Assembly: GCA_038205805.1 (NCBI GenBank)
Contig: JBBRBO010000021.1
Span: 1 to 39,997 of the forward strand
DNA length: 39,997 nucleotides
Reading direction: 5' to 3'
Source of the DNA: JBBSBY01 sp038205805
GTDB taxonomy: Bacteria > Desulfobacterota > Desulfomonilia > Desulfomonilales > Desulfomonilaceae
Every line of letters starts with the position of its first letter. Position 1 is the stretch's first letter. The notes below the pieces were generated by a model that ran no database searches, was not told where the DNA came from, and was given only the letters and a program-made list of their open reading frames with translations. This document shows, in pieces, positions 24,522-33,833 of this stretch. The position numbers were made by a program, and so were the translations under genes.

Positions 24522-24953
24522 ATGGTGTCGGTAGACAGCTCTCACGCCCGTTTACAGCAACAACTCGAGTGCCAACTGGAAGCGAATCCTTTGGAAACCC
24601 TAAAGGCCTGGGAACAGAACGGCTGGAAGGAGCAACCCGGAACGGATGTCGATGAAGCTCCCTTGAAGTATATGGCGCTTGTTATGCTCCAAGCAATTGA
24701 AAATCGGATTATCCGGTTCACCATGGAAAAGGATCAAGGCGCTATTCTCTACGGCGACACCACGGAAACACTCCCCAAAGCGCCGCCCGAAATCATCGCT
24801 CGAGGGCTGGAAATCATTCGTGAGATAACGGATCTGGAAAAACCAACGGGCCAGTCCCCGCTTGCGCTCGGGATCCGGAACGACAGCATTGAAATGATCG
24901 TGCAAAAACAAGGCGGCTTGCACGTCTTTAATATTCCGGGAATAGCGGAGTAG
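24522..24953 (+). CDS. Conserved-looking protein of unknown function
   Basis: 143 residues; TGAGGAGGT precedes the ATG. The N-terminal half is Gln/Glu-rich and helical (HARLQQQLECQLEANPLETLKAW), the central part is helical (LKYMALVMLQAIENRIIRF) and the C-terminal part is mixed (GIRNDSIEMIVQKQGGLHVFNIPGIAE). There is no signal peptide, membrane segment, metal motif or catalytic signature. No function can be assigned. Family 1 copy H follows at 24973. Confidence 0.7.
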   Translation: MVSVDSSHARLQQQLECQLEANPLETLKAWEQNGWKEQPGTDVDEAPLKYMALVMLQAIENRIIRFTMEKDQGAILYGDTTETLPKAPPEIIARGLEIIREITDLEKPTGQSPLALGIRNDSIEMIVQKQGGLHVFNIPGIAE

Positions 24954-24972
24954 AGTATTCTACTGATGTAAA

Positions 24973-25195
24973 ACTGATGTGCTTTCCAAAAAAGTAAGAT
25001 CAGCGGAGCTTTTGTTGCAAAGCAGGTTTTTCCAACCTCTTTCTAAGAAATTTATGATAATCGCCGGAAGGGGCATTTTCTCCTTGAGAAAAGCCGATTC
25101 CGACAATTGCGAAAGTTCTTGGAGAGGGGTTTGGGGAGAATCCTTCTTTCAAGAAGGTGCTCCCCAATATTACTTGTTTGATTAGGTCTTGGTAT
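24973..25195 (-). repeat. Family 1 repeat copy H
   Basis: 223 bases, the full length of the family. Read on the minus strand it starts ATACCAAGACC and ends GAAAGCACATCAGT, with both hairpins intact (for example GAGAAAATGCCCCTTCCGGC). It lies between two genes that converge on it (3' ends at 24953 and 25247). Confidence 0.8.
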
Positions 25196-25196
25196 A

Positions 25197-25242
25197 AACG
25201 TTCACCGGGCGTACACCCGCATCGAGTCCGGTGAACGGTCAC
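25197..25242. repeat. Family 2 palindromic repeat, short form
   Basis: GTTCACCGGGCGTACACCCGCATCGAGTCCGGTGAACGGTCAC: arms GTTCACCGG and CCGGTGAACGG. It adjoins copy H and the 3' end of the REC-PAS gene. Confidence 0.65.
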
Positions 25243-25246
25243 TATC

Positions 25247-26014
25247 CTACAGCGTGTTCTCCGGCGTCGCCCCACTCGGTTCCGTAAGATCGAGGAGGAG
25301 CTTGATTACGCCCTGATACTCTCCTTCGTTGTCACGCATAATCTTAGAAGATACCAATACCCTGAAATTCCTACCGGTTTTAGAACGGCAATCCATCTCA
25401 TATCGGCGACGAGTTTCTGGTGAGCCATTCATAATGTGCTTACTTATTAGGTCGCAATCCCAATATCCTGAGAGGTCCCGGAGATTTTTCCCGATAAGTT
25501 CGTCTTTACCGAAGCCGGACAACTGAACGAATTGCTCATTGAGCATCGTGATAGTATGAGATTTATCCAATACCACCAGGGCCTCGCTCATAAGATCAAG
25601 CACCGAACGAAAACGGCTCTCACTCTCGCGAAGAGCTTTTTCCATGCGGCCGCGGTAAAATGCCATTTCCACGGTGATGCGCAACTCGTTGATTCGGAAG
25701 GGTTTTAAGATACACCCGAGGGGTTGTGTCATCTGAGCCCGTTCAGTGGACAATTTGTCGTCATACCCGGTCAGATAGATGATTGGAGTGTTGTACTTAG
25801 CCTGAATACGTTCGGCTGTTTCAATGCCGTCCATGTCGCCGCCCAGCAGGATGTCCATGAGCACCAGATCCGGGCGCATGGTTTCCACCACAGCCAGGGC
25901 CTCTTCGCCCGTGGCCACAATGGCGGGGGTGTTATAGCCGAGGCTTTCGAGCACTTTACGAATATAGTATGCGACCAGCCCTTCGTCTTCCACAATGAGA
26001 ATTTTGGCGTCCAA
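25247..26014 (-). CDS. Response regulator with receiver and PAS domains
   Basis: 255 residues. Residues 1-122 form a receiver domain (ILIVEDEGLVA, phospho-acceptor Asp near 54 in VLMDILLGGDMDG, conserved Thr/Lys in YLTGYDD and ILKPF). A short helix (MAFYRGRMEKALRESESRFR) leads to a PAS domain (about 135-245). There is no DNA-binding, GGDEF or kinase output domain, so it probably works by protein-protein contact. The partner kinase is not adjacent. The ATG at 26014 is preceded by AGAGAGGCCCTC. Confidence 0.85.
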   Translation of the reverse strand: MDAKILIVEDEGLVAYYIRKVLESLGYNTPAIVATGEEALAVVETMRPDLVLMDILLGGDMDGIETAERIQAKYNTPIIYLTGYDDKLSTERAQMTQPLGCILKPFRINELRITVEMAFYRGRMEKALRESESRFRSVLDLMSEALVVLDKSHTITMLNEQFVQLSGFGKDELIGKNLRDLSGYWDCDLISKHIMNGSPETRRRYEMDCRSKTGRNFRVLVSSKIMRDNEGEYQGVIKLLLDLTEPSGATPENTL

Positions 26015-26763
26015 GAGGGCCTCTCTTTAAGGAGCGTATAAGCGCCGTCGGGCAGGCGCCTGGTTTGGCGTTCCTGAACCTCGCCGGAGCCATGACAGAG
26101 ACTAGGGAGGCATTACCCCAAACATGGTTGGAAGCGGCGTTTCGGCACGTATGTAAGAGTATGTGCGGCTCAGGCCTTGGAATTGTCTGCCGCCGGGAGA
26201 ACGTGCGACGAGCGTTATGGACCCCAAGTATCGTAAGCCGCTTTGAGCGACAAGGCTACCCTTATGAACGTTTCGGTGGAGGAGCGGCGACATGGGGCGT
26301 GGAACGATAAGCGCATCTCATTGTACACCGGACGTTCCGCAGAATCAAGAGAGACTAGGATTAATGTGTTGAACGGCTATGCGTCGAGCACACAACATGA
26401 TACCGGATCCAGGCTTTCGGTCCCCCCTTGAGGGCTTGGGAAAACGCCGCTAAGCCGCTCCAGCAGACCTTTTACTTTTTTGACTTGACAAGATATTCAA
26501 TTAATATACCATAGAAATTAGAGCTGATGGAATCTTTTTATTGCAAATAATACCTTTGCATTTTCGGAATGATTCAGCACGCTGAAACCCGTAGTGCGCC
26601 CCACAAACATTCCGGTAGCCGTTTGTCGGCTATTACACAACTACTTGAAATGCTGACCTATAACCCGGGGAGAGACGCATCTCTCTCCAGGGAAGAGAAG
26701 ACCTCCCTACCCGCTACTCGCTGTGAGGAACGACGTCCCTACGGCGGCGACAAAGTCCTTGGG
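26015..26763. other. Gene-free region with an AT-rich promoter-like patch
   Basis: About 750 bases without a credible gene. Around 26478-26520 the sequence is strongly AT-rich with TTGACTTGACA and TATACC, which resembles a promoter though the spacing (14 or 19 bases) is not standard. Just downstream no open frame follows, so the transcript, if any, would be non-coding or an artefact. No repeat of family 1 or 2 is seen. Confidence 0.3.
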
Positions 26764-26946
26764 TTACAGCCCCCGTAGCCTCGTGGCAAGCAGCATAAGG
26801 ACCAATCCCGCCACTACGATCCAGAATGAGTAGGGCGCAAATGGAGCCGAAACGCGGACCCCAAGGGCCGGCAAGACACCTATTAAGAGACAGATAAACG
26901 ATATCCACCATGTGATCTCTTTGGGCGGATTGACAAAGTTTCTCAT
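26764..26946 (-). CDS. Small two-helix membrane protein
   Basis: 60 residues; GAAGGAG precedes the ATG. It has two hydrophobic segments, about residues 11-28 (ITWWISFICLLIGVLPAL) and 38-55 (FAPYSFWIVVAGLVLML), and a basic tail RLRGL. No family was recognised beyond small membrane proteins of uncertain role. The good ribosome-binding site and clean two-segment topology support a real gene. Confidence 0.6.
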   Translation of the reverse strand: MRNFVNPPKEITWWISFICLLIGVLPALGVRVSAPFAPYSFWIVVAGLVLMLLATRLRGL

Positions 26947-27128
26947 GATACAACTCCTTCTCGTGTTGCTTCCCCGAGCGTGAGGCGCGTCCGGCTACCG
27001 GTTATCTATTGCTCCGACTAGCCGGAGGCGTTCGGATGTGTGATGGTTCATAGTTTACACCGTTTCCACTTTAACAGAATAAGATCGGACGGACCACATC
27101 TGTCAAGCAGATTTTCTTGAAGCGCTTT

Positions 27129-28418
27129 CTAAGAAGGTTCTCCCGTCATCTGTCCTTTGATGACGGAACCCTCGCGGGGCAAGCCCGCCGTCACCGGGAG
27201 GATCATCCCCAGAAGTATATGGAAATACCAAACCAGTTGCGGGTGCAGCAACCCATCCAGCGCCATATAGTGTAGCATGGGAGCGCCTATGGACACAAGA
27301 AGCGCAATGGTGGGGGGAACGCCGGCGTACGGGTTTACTCGAACCGCTCGCACAAGGGGCTTCAGGAGGGCCGCCAGCACAAGCATATATGCTATGAAGA
27401 ACGGAAACCCGAGATCCACCATGAAGTTGAGGTACATGTTTTCCGACGAGACGGTATTCACCAGAGATCCCGCAAACAGCTCCTTGGTTGTGTAGGGATA
27501 CTTAATCTCGTAGTCCTCAAGATAGATATTACGCGGCGCCCGCAACCCAATCCCCAACAAGGGATGCTTCATGGCGATATGGAGCGAAAAGGGATACATC
27601 TCGGCCCGATAGTAGGCCGGCTCGAATTGTGGCCCCATCTTCACTTGAGGCAATGACCGAAAGAAAAAGAAAAGCAACACAATGAGCGGCACAAGCGCCA
27701 AAACCGCCCATTTTAGACGAATGGCGCCGACGAAAAGCGCAAGGACAAGCATCGCAACCGGGATTAACATGGCCGACCGTAAGGACGAGGCGTAAAACAC
27801 GCCGTACATTAGCGCCAACAACAGGGCGCCGAAGGCCATGCGGCCCTTTTTCCCGCTCAGAATGAAGGTGATCGGCGCAAAAAGAAACATGAGCAAACGG
27901 TCCGCAACGTGGTGAAGGTCTCCTTCCATGTACCAGCCGAACTGCCCGTAACGGATTTGAGCGAGCACGCTCAGAATCAATATGGCGGTCATAAGAAGGG
28001 CGCAAAACCACGTAAAGCGCTCCCGACGTTCAGGGGTGTTTAGGAGGGCGCGAGCGAGCCAAAAGCCCCCTAAAGCGGCCGAGCCCATGACAAAGGCCCG
28101 CCACGCCGATGAGACGGCTGCGTCGCTGAATAGGCTGCTCAGAAACATCCAGGTCACGAGACCGGCGGAAACGAGCTTTTCCTTGCGTGAGCCGATGTTT
28201 CGGACATGCCGAACAAGGGCAAGACCGGCAAACGCCACGAAGCAGATAATCCCGGTGAGAACCTTGGAGCGCTCCCCCGGGACCACGACAAACTGCGGCT
28301 GCACGAACGCCGTATGAACGCAGGCCGTATAAAAGAGAAAGAGGCTGATTTGTTCCCAGAGGGTGGTTGTCGCCTCAGTCTGAAGGGGTAGGGCGATACC
28401 CCTTGGCTCAACCTGCAT
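27129..28418 (-). CDS. O-antigen ligase family membrane protein
   Basis: 429 residues with about ten or more hydrophobic segments. The C-terminal half contains the Wzy_C-like O-antigen-ligase signature: a periplasmic loop with HPLLGIGLRAPRN and SSENMYLNFMVDLGFPFF. WaaL-type enzymes transfer O-antigen polymer to lipid A-core on the periplasmic face; related members polymerise other glycans. No other O-antigen or glycosyltransferase genes are nearby, so the substrate is unknown. No strong ribosome-binding site was seen; the start ATG at 28418 is the most upstream plausible one. Confidence 0.8.
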   Translation of the reverse strand: MQVEPRGIALPLQTEATTTLWEQISLFLFYTACVHTAFVQPQFVVVPGERSKVLTGIICFVAFAGLALVRHVRNIGSRKEKLVSAGLVTWMFLSSLFSDAAVSSAWRAFVMGSAALGGFWLARALLNTPERRERFTWFCALLMTAILILSVLAQIRYGQFGWYMEGDLHHVADRLLMFLFAPITFILSGKKGRMAFGALLLALMYGVFYASSLRSAMLIPVAMLVLALFVGAIRLKWAVLALVPLIVLLFFFFRSLPQVKMGPQFEPAYYRAEMYPFSLHIAMKHPLLGIGLRAPRNIYLEDYEIKYPYTTKELFAGSLVNTVSSENMYLNFMVDLGFPFFIAYMLVLAALLKPLVRAVRVNPYAGVPPTIALLVSIGAPMLHYMALDGLLHPQLVWYFHILLGMILPVTAGLPREGSVIKGQMTGEPS

Positions 28419-28586
28419 ACGCTTCTCCCGGTGAACGCTTATCTTGACTCACTGTGTGTCCCTCTTTGAGAGAAGTCGCTTGAAGGAAAAGTGTAATACG
28501 TATGCTACGAGCGTTGAAACCCGTTGTGGTAACGTAGGTCTTTCCGCGCTCTAGGCTGCTCCCTTACAAGGGAGGCGTGCTTAGCC

Positions 28587-29513
28587 TCATTGGTAGTGGG
28601 TTTTGTGGCGAGCCCAGAATTCCTCTTCGGTGAAGGTATGCACCTGCGTGCCGTGTTCTTCGACTGCAAATCCGGCGCATACGGCGCCTAGAGCGGCTGC
28701 ATCGACCACGGCCTTGCCCAGGAGAAGTCCCTTGATGAGCCCCGCCCGGAATGCGTCGCCGGCCCCTGTGGGATCAAGGACCTGACGGGGTTTCGTCGCA
28801 GGTATATGGACTTCGCCCGTGGAGTTCGCCACATAGCAGCCACGTTCGCCCAATGTGGTGATGACGTGACCCGTGCGTTCCAGGATCTGCGTTTTCGTGA
28901 GGTTCACGGCCCTCATGATGAGTTCCAGCTCGTAGTCATTGGAGATCAGCATCATGGATCCGGTAATCATATCGAGCATGTCCTCGCTCTTGAGCGCAGG
29001 AATGGATTGTCCGGGGTCGAAAATATACGGGATTGCCAGCCGCTTGAATTCGGTGGAGTAGGTGAGCATGTCTTCAAGACAACCGGGCGCCACAATGGCC
29101 AAGGTGTCGTCGGGTCTGTAGCCCTGAACGTCGTAGCGGCACGGGTGTCGCATGGCCCCGGGATTGAACCCCGTTATCTGATTGTTGAGGGCGTCCGTGG
29201 TGATGTAGGCCCCGGCGGTGAACTCTTCCGTGATCTTGCGGATGCCTTCGAGACTGAGCCCAAAGCCTTGGAGCCGTTTTTCGTACTCGTCAAAATCCTT
29301 GCCCACTCCGGCGAGGATGATGGGCTTTTCCCCAAGGAGCGCCAAGTTGTAGGCTATGTTCCCGGCGGTCCCGCCGAACTGCTCCTTGAGGCCGTTCACC
29401 ATAAAGCACACGTTCAAGATGTGCAGTTTATCCGGCAGGATGTGGTCCGAAAACTTTTCCGGGAAATCCATAATCCTATCGTAAGCAAGAGAACCCGAGA
29501 CGAGTATCCTCAT
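28587..29513 (-). CDS. PfkB-family carbohydrate/nucleoside kinase
   Basis: 308 residues from 29513, where AAGGAG precedes the ATG; the frame upstream runs through a family 1 repeat and should not be included. Typical signatures: GSLAYD at the N-terminus, FGGTAGNIAYNLALLG substrate region, and DPTGAGDAF with the catalytic Asp near 253. The sequence style (GGTAGN, NPGAM) is closest to bacterial adenosine/ribokinase-like kinases, which phosphorylate a sugar or nucleoside hydroxyl using ATP. The substrate cannot be fixed. It is followed by the O-antigen ligase gene 168 bases further on, likely a separate unit. Confidence 0.85.
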   Translation of the reverse strand: MRILVSGSLAYDRIMDFPEKFSDHILPDKLHILNVCFMVNGLKEQFGGTAGNIAYNLALLGEKPIILAGVGKDFDEYEKRLQGFGLSLEGIRKITEEFTAGAYITTDALNNQITGFNPGAMRHPCRYDVQGYRPDDTLAIVAPGCLEDMLTYSTEFKRLAIPYIFDPGQSIPALKSEDMLDMITGSMMLISNDYELELIMRAVNLTKTQILERTGHVITTLGERGCYVANSTGEVHIPATKPRQVLDPTGAGDAFRAGLIKGLLLGKAVVDAAALGAVCAGFAVEEHGTQVHTFTEEEFWARHKTHYQ

Positions 29514-29617
29514 GAAAGCTCCTTGTGACGCCGCTTCGTTTTCGAAGCAGTAAAGAAGGGGGCCTTTACCGACTTTACTCTTTCGAAGGCGAAGAAGCAT
29601 AACTGTGTTCGTACCTA

Positions 29618-29840
29618 ATACGAATGCGCAATAAAAGAAGTAATATTGGAGAGAACCTTCTTGAAAGAAGTTTCTCCCCAAACCCCTCTCCAAGAACTTT
29701 CAAAATGGCCGCAAGTGCCTTTTCTCAAGGAGAAAAAGCCGCTTGCGGAGCATTTAAACATTCTTTCATAGTAGTTAGGGAAACCTGCTCTTACAAAAAT
29801 GTCCTTCACCTATATTCCTCTTTCGACAGCACATTGGTAT
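29618..29840 (+). repeat. Family 1 repeat copy I, full length
   Basis: 223 bases with ends ATACGAATGCGC and GCACATTGGTAT. It has both hairpins and is nearly identical to copy A over their 182 shared bases. It lies 105 bases upstream of the PfkB kinase start; on the minus strand it is open in frame with that gene. Confidence 0.85.
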
Positions 29841-30231
29841 AAACCCGTCGGAGGTCGTTGAACCGCCCCCAAAAGGCCTAGATGAGAGGATAAAAGTAGA
29901 TCAAGAGCGTCGAGGTGTCAAGTTGAGCAACCACGGCCGCGACCTGAGTGTCTAGGCTACCGCTAATGCGTTCCTAGAGGACGGATGGGCTAATGGTGGA
30001 ATCGGCGCCCCCGTCCCTCAAACGCCGCAAAGCTTCACCTACGGCGGCTTTTCGGACTATCGCCGACTTGACCCCGACCTTTAAAACTTCTATACTTTGT
30101 CGCGTAATACCGAGGAAAGACAAAGATGCATATGACTGTTTCGCTGAAAGAACGACCGGAGAGTAGCCTCACTCGCTGTTCACAATTACTGAAAGCCGAC
30201 GCCCAACGTTGCCGGCGTATGTGAATTGGCG

Positions 30232-30352
30232 GTAACCGTTCACCGGGCATGGGTTGATAGATTACAACTGCGATGGCGTCATCCGGAGGGGAGACTCATT
30301 GCCGCTCCGTTGCAACGAGGCGCAGAGTTGTCTCGATCCCGGTGAATGATTA
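30232..30352 (+). repeat. Family 2 palindromic repeat, 121-bp form
   Basis: GTAACCGTTCACCGGGC at the left and ATCCCGGTGAATGATTA at the right, 121 bases, with the centre CCGGAGGGGAGACTCATTGCCGCTCCG a weakened central hairpin. Confidence 0.7.
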
Positions 30353-30687
30353 TGATCGTTGACGCCAAGCGGCAAAACAACTGGATAGGTAAGCGATTTA
30401 TTTTTTCCGTATTGGTGTATAATAGGCTCAATGGGAAGCGCTGTTCCGCAGTGTAGCCGGCGACGCTTCAAACTTGATCCACCTTACCTCGCCGCCGCAG
30501 CGAAGCGCTCTTCTCGTGTAATCGGCTAATAGACGGGTTGTCGAAGCAACCGCAATTCGTTCGTCTGTGCTTTGCGAGCGTCTGTAGGTAGTTTATCGTC
30601 TGGGATGTGCGATTTACCGCCCCGAAACCGCATCGCATCCCATTATCCTCCTCGTGGGCCGCTCCCGAGCGTTGCCCGGAGTAAAGA

Positions 30688-31698
30688 ATGGGCCGTCGAT
30701 ATACACATTGTCGCACATCCATTAGGGTTCTTTGTGCGCTCTTGGCGGGTCTTCTCAGCTTATCTGTGTGGACTGGGCCTGTCCGTGCGGCCGAAGCAAA
30801 GCCCACAACGGTGCGGATCGGGTACACCAATGGGATCAATTCTACCCTGCTGCTTGTGGCCCAGGAAAAGGGTTTTTTCACACAAGCCGGACTCGACGCC
30901 ATATTGGAACACAATTCGGCCGGACTCATCTCAGTGCGACGGATGTACGAGGGACAACTCGATATGGCCCTCTGTTCCGAGACCGTGTTGGCGGCCGCGG
31001 CTTTGAAGAAAGAACCCCTTCAGGCGATAGCCTCGATTGGGTCGTATTCCGTAAGCGACATGATCGTACGCAAAGGCTCGGGAATCGAAAAACCCGCGGA
31101 CCTCCCAGGAAAACGAATCGGGCTCATGATGGGGACACAAGCCCAAATCGATGCGTATGAATTTCTGCTCCTTAACGGAGTGCCTGTGCGTAGTGTTCAC
31201 ATTATCGACACAACCCCTGATCGAATGGAAACGGGCATCATCGAAGGCGAACTGGACGCCGTTGCCGTTTGGGAGCCCTTCGTGTCGGACATGAAGAAAA
31301 GGCTCAAAGACAAGGCCCTAGTGTGGCCCTTCCCGTATGAGCAGACCCATCATTGGCTGCTGACGGCTGCTCCCGAATATATTCAGAAGCGCCCCAAGGT
31401 AGTTGAAGCGGTTGTGACGGCATTGTTGGACGCCGAGGATTACATCAAGGCAAATCCCGGCGCCGCTCAAGCCGCGACCGGGAAATACTTCGAGGCGCCG
31501 CGGCCGGGGGCTTTCCGTAGCGATATAGGGTTACATGTAGAACTGGATCAAAACACTCTCCTTGACATGGAGGATCAAGCGCGCAGACTCATGGCTTCAG
31601 GTGTGGGGAATTACACCATCATCCCCAACATGCTGCCGTACTTTTATCCTGACGCGCTCAAGAGTTTGCGGCCTTCAGCGGTCTCGTTGATACACTAA
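30688..31698 (+). CDS. ABC-type NitT/TauT-like periplasmic substrate-binding protein
   Basis: 336 residues; GGAG lies seven bases before the ATG. Residues 1-35 are a signal peptide (LCALLAGLLSLSVW, cleavage near VRA-AE). The mature part has the NMT1/SsuA-like pattern: VRIGYTNGINSTLLLVAQEKGFF, the hinge LDMALCSETVL, a GKRIGLMMGTQAQ loop and AVAVWEPFV. Such proteins bind nitrate, sulfonates, taurine or thiamine precursors. No permease or ATPase is adjacent. Instead a membrane histidine kinase starts 131 bases downstream, so it may be a ligand-sensing partner of that kinase (inference). Confidence 0.85.
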   Translation: MGRRYTHCRTSIRVLCALLAGLLSLSVWTGPVRAAEAKPTTVRIGYTNGINSTLLLVAQEKGFFTQAGLDAILEHNSAGLISVRRMYEGQLDMALCSETVLAAAALKKEPLQAIASIGSYSVSDMIVRKGSGIEKPADLPGKRIGLMMGTQAQIDAYEFLLLNGVPVRSVHIIDTTPDRMETGIIEGELDAVAVWEPFVSDMKKRLKDKALVWPFPYEQTHHWLLTAAPEYIQKRPKVVEAVVTALLDAEDYIKANPGAAQAATGKYFEAPRPGAFRSDIGLHVELDQNTLLDMEDQARRLMASGVGNYTIIPNMLPYFYPDALKSLRPSAVSLIH

Positions 31699-31702
31699 GT
31701 AG

Positions 31703-31818
31703 GACGGTTCACCGGGTCAAGACGGCTCCCGTTACGGCGTCCCACGGAAATATATGTTTCGACTACGGATCATTCCATCGTACTTTTCACTGATCGGTCG
31801 CTACCGGTGACCGGTTAC
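31703..31818. repeat. Family 2-like palindromic repeat between the binding-protein and kinase genes
   Basis: GACGGTTCACCGGG at the left and ACCGGTGACCGGTTAC at the right enclose about 85 bases. It fills the space between the solute-binding and kinase genes and ends 11 bases before the kinase start. Confidence 0.5.
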
Positions 31819-31829
31819 GGTAATTGAGT

Positions 31830-33305
31830 ATGACTATTCAACGAAAACTTACAATTACTTCGATAATTTATATTGTATTAGCCCTCGCCGCAGGTCTAAT
31901 GATCCTCGTTCAGTCGAACCAGGCTAAATCAGCGTATAAATCGCTCAAGGCCAGCTCTCAAATTGTGCGGAATGTATTCGAAGTAAACGTTTTGACGGAT
32001 GATTTCCTGGCGCATCCCTATGAGGAGCGTCCGCTGGTTCAATGGCGAGTGAAGCATTCGGATTTGACGAACCTCCTTAAGGAGGCCAAACCCAACTCTA
32101 ATGAGACGGAAATCCTCTTGCAGCGGCTGCTCAAGAGCAACGGCACAGTGACGGCGCTCTTTGATCGGTTGACGGCCGCCACGGATCAGGCGCCCCATGA
32201 AGACCCGGCTTTTACGAAGGAACGGCGATGGCGATTGAGCGCAATGATCTCCCATCAGTTGCAAACGATGGTAAAAGACGCTTCCGAACTGTATGAATTC
32301 AATCAAAGTAAACTTGAGGCTAATCAAAATCGAACCGGACATGCGATTTTGTTGTTTATAGCGTTCATGCTGGCATTAAAATCATTGAATCTCTTGACAT
32401 TACATTCCGCAGTGTTCAAACCATTAAAGAAACTTACACAAGGCGTGAAGATGATTGCCGCCGGAAATCTTGATCACGGGGTTGCCGTAAGCGGAAATGA
32501 CGAAATCGGCGCCCTGGGAAACTCTTTTAACCGGATGACGACGAACCTCAAGGCGTCGTACGGTAAGCTCCAAGATGAAATACACGAGCGCGAGGAAGCT
32601 CAGCGTATCTTGAACCTGAAGAGCGAGGAGCTGGCGCGGTCGAACTCGGAGCTGGAACACTTTGCGTACGTAGCGTCTCATGACTTACAGGAACCTTTGC
32701 GGAACACCACGAGTTGCATAAAACTTCTCGAAAAGAAGTATAAAGGCCAATTGGACGCCAATGCGGACACCCTCATCAACTATGCGGTGGAATCCGTTTA
32801 CCGGATGCAGGGGTTGATCCAAGACCTGCTCGCCTATTCCAGGATAGGCTCAAAACCCCCGAAGCTTACGACCCTCAATGGGAGCGAGCTGGTTGAGCGG
32901 GCCATGGACAACCTGAGCGTAACCCTCAAGGAAACGGGCGCCGAGGTCCGCTACGGGGATCTTCCTGATGTTACGTGTGATCCGGGGCAAATGACGATGG
33001 TGTTCCAGAATCTCATCGGGAACGCCGTTAAGTTCAGAGGCTCAGAGCCGCCCAGGGTCACCATCGAGGCCGCCCAATCGAACGGCCGGGTGGTTTTTTC
33101 CGTAGAAGACAACGGCATAGGCATCGAACCCGAGTACTTGGACAAAATATTCGTCATATTCGAGCGGTTACACAGCAGGGCGGAGTATCCCGGCACTGGG
33201 ATCGGGCTTGCCGTCACAAAAAAAATAATCGAACGTCACGGCGGGACCATCAGCGTGCAGTCCGAGCCCGGACGTGGCAGTGTCTTCACGTTTACATTAT
33301 CGTAA
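31830..33305 (+). CDS. Membrane histidine kinase with HAMP domain, phytochrome-kinase-like core
   Basis: 491 residues from the ATG at 31830 (a TTG two codons earlier is possible). One membrane helix is near residues 7-28; residues about 30-165 form a mostly helical periplasmic sensor (four-helix-bundle-like, no known family); a second helix is near 171-190. A HAMP linker (VFKPLKKLTQGVKMIAAGNLDH) follows, then a coiled coil and HisKA with the phospho-His near 284 in FAYVASHDLQEPLRN, the style seen in phytochrome-like kinases. The HATPase has N (NLIGNAVKF), G1 (DNGIGI), F (IFERLHS) and G2 (GTGIGLAV) boxes. It is likely to act on the two downstream regulators. Confidence 0.9.
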   Translation: MTIQRKLTITSIIYIVLALAAGLMILVQSNQAKSAYKSLKASSQIVRNVFEVNVLTDDFLAHPYEERPLVQWRVKHSDLTNLLKEAKPNSNETEILLQRLLKSNGTVTALFDRLTAATDQAPHEDPAFTKERRWRLSAMISHQLQTMVKDASELYEFNQSKLEANQNRTGHAILLFIAFMLALKSLNLLTLHSAVFKPLKKLTQGVKMIAAGNLDHGVAVSGNDEIGALGNSFNRMTTNLKASYGKLQDEIHEREEAQRILNLKSEELARSNSELEHFAYVASHDLQEPLRNTTSCIKLLEKKYKGQLDANADTLINYAVESVYRMQGLIQDLLAYSRIGSKPPKLTTLNGSELVERAMDNLSVTLKETGAEVRYGDLPDVTCDPGQMTMVFQNLIGNAVKFRGSEPPRVTIEAAQSNGRVVFSVEDNGIGIEPEYLDKIFVIFERLHSRAEYPGTGIGLAVTKKIIERHGGTISVQSEPGRGSVFTFTLS

Positions 33306-33391
33306 TACTTGAACATAGTCATTCCAAAACGGTTGGCCCTTTCGTGGAGAACGGTCAAACTTTATCTCTGAAGCAACGAGGAACGACATAT

Positions 33392-33832
33392 ATGGCGCCG
33401 GAACCCAGGATTGTTGATGTACTGCTGATCGAGGATAATCCCATCGACGTTATGGTGACTAAAGAGGCCTTCGATAAGGGGAGATTGAGAAATCATCTCC
33501 ATGCCGTATACGACGGCGTCGAAGCCCTCGATTTCTTACGACGCACGGGCAGCTATTCCAATGCCCCGCGTCCGGACTTGATTATGCTCGATCTGAACCT
33601 CCCCAAAAAGGACGGGAGAGAGGTGCTGGCCGAGATCAAGAAAGACCCGGCTCTGCGTAGGATTCCCGTGGTCATCCTTACAACGTCGAAGGCGGAAGAG
33701 GACATCGTCAATAGCTACGAACTCCATGCGAATTGTTTCATCACAAAACCCATCGATCTCGACAAGTTTGTAAAGGTGGTACAGTCTATTGAGGAATTCT
33801 GGTTTAGTATCGTCAAGTTACCCTCTGAATGA
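33392..33832 (+). CDS. Single-domain response regulator (Rcp1/CheY-like)
   Basis: 146 residues from 33392, where GAGG is upstream; the longer frame from 33344 has no site. It is one receiver domain: DD/E acidic pocket LLIEDNPIDV, phospho-Asp near 67 (IMLDLNLPKKDG), ILTTSKAEED and KPIDLDKF with the conserved Lys. Receivers with this sequence style pair with phytochrome-type kinases. No output domain, so it may shuttle phosphate to the following regulator. It directly follows the kinase gene (86 bases) and its stop is next to the start of the sigma-54 activator. Confidence 0.9.
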   Translation: MAPEPRIVDVLLIEDNPIDVMVTKEAFDKGRLRNHLHAVYDGVEALDFLRRTGSYSNAPRPDLIMLDLNLPKKDGREVLAEIKKDPALRRIPVVILTTSKAEEDIVNSYELHANCFITKPIDLDKFVKVVQSIEEFWFSIVKLPSE

Positions 33833-33833
33833 T

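Larger units (their letters stand above)
29514..30687. other. Long intergenic region, family 1 copy I and a family 2 repeat
   Basis: Contains copy I (29618-29840) and a family 2 repeat (30232-30352). Between and after them (29850-30230, 30355-30687) I see no gene with a supported start. AAAACTTCTATACTTTG near 30082-30098 has a -10-like TATACT, with no clear -35. Confidence 0.4.

Noticed and set aside
26065..26310. An 81-codon plus-strand frame in the gap after the REC-PAS gene
   Set aside because: Composition is not protein-like, and there is no ribosome-binding site or recognised family.
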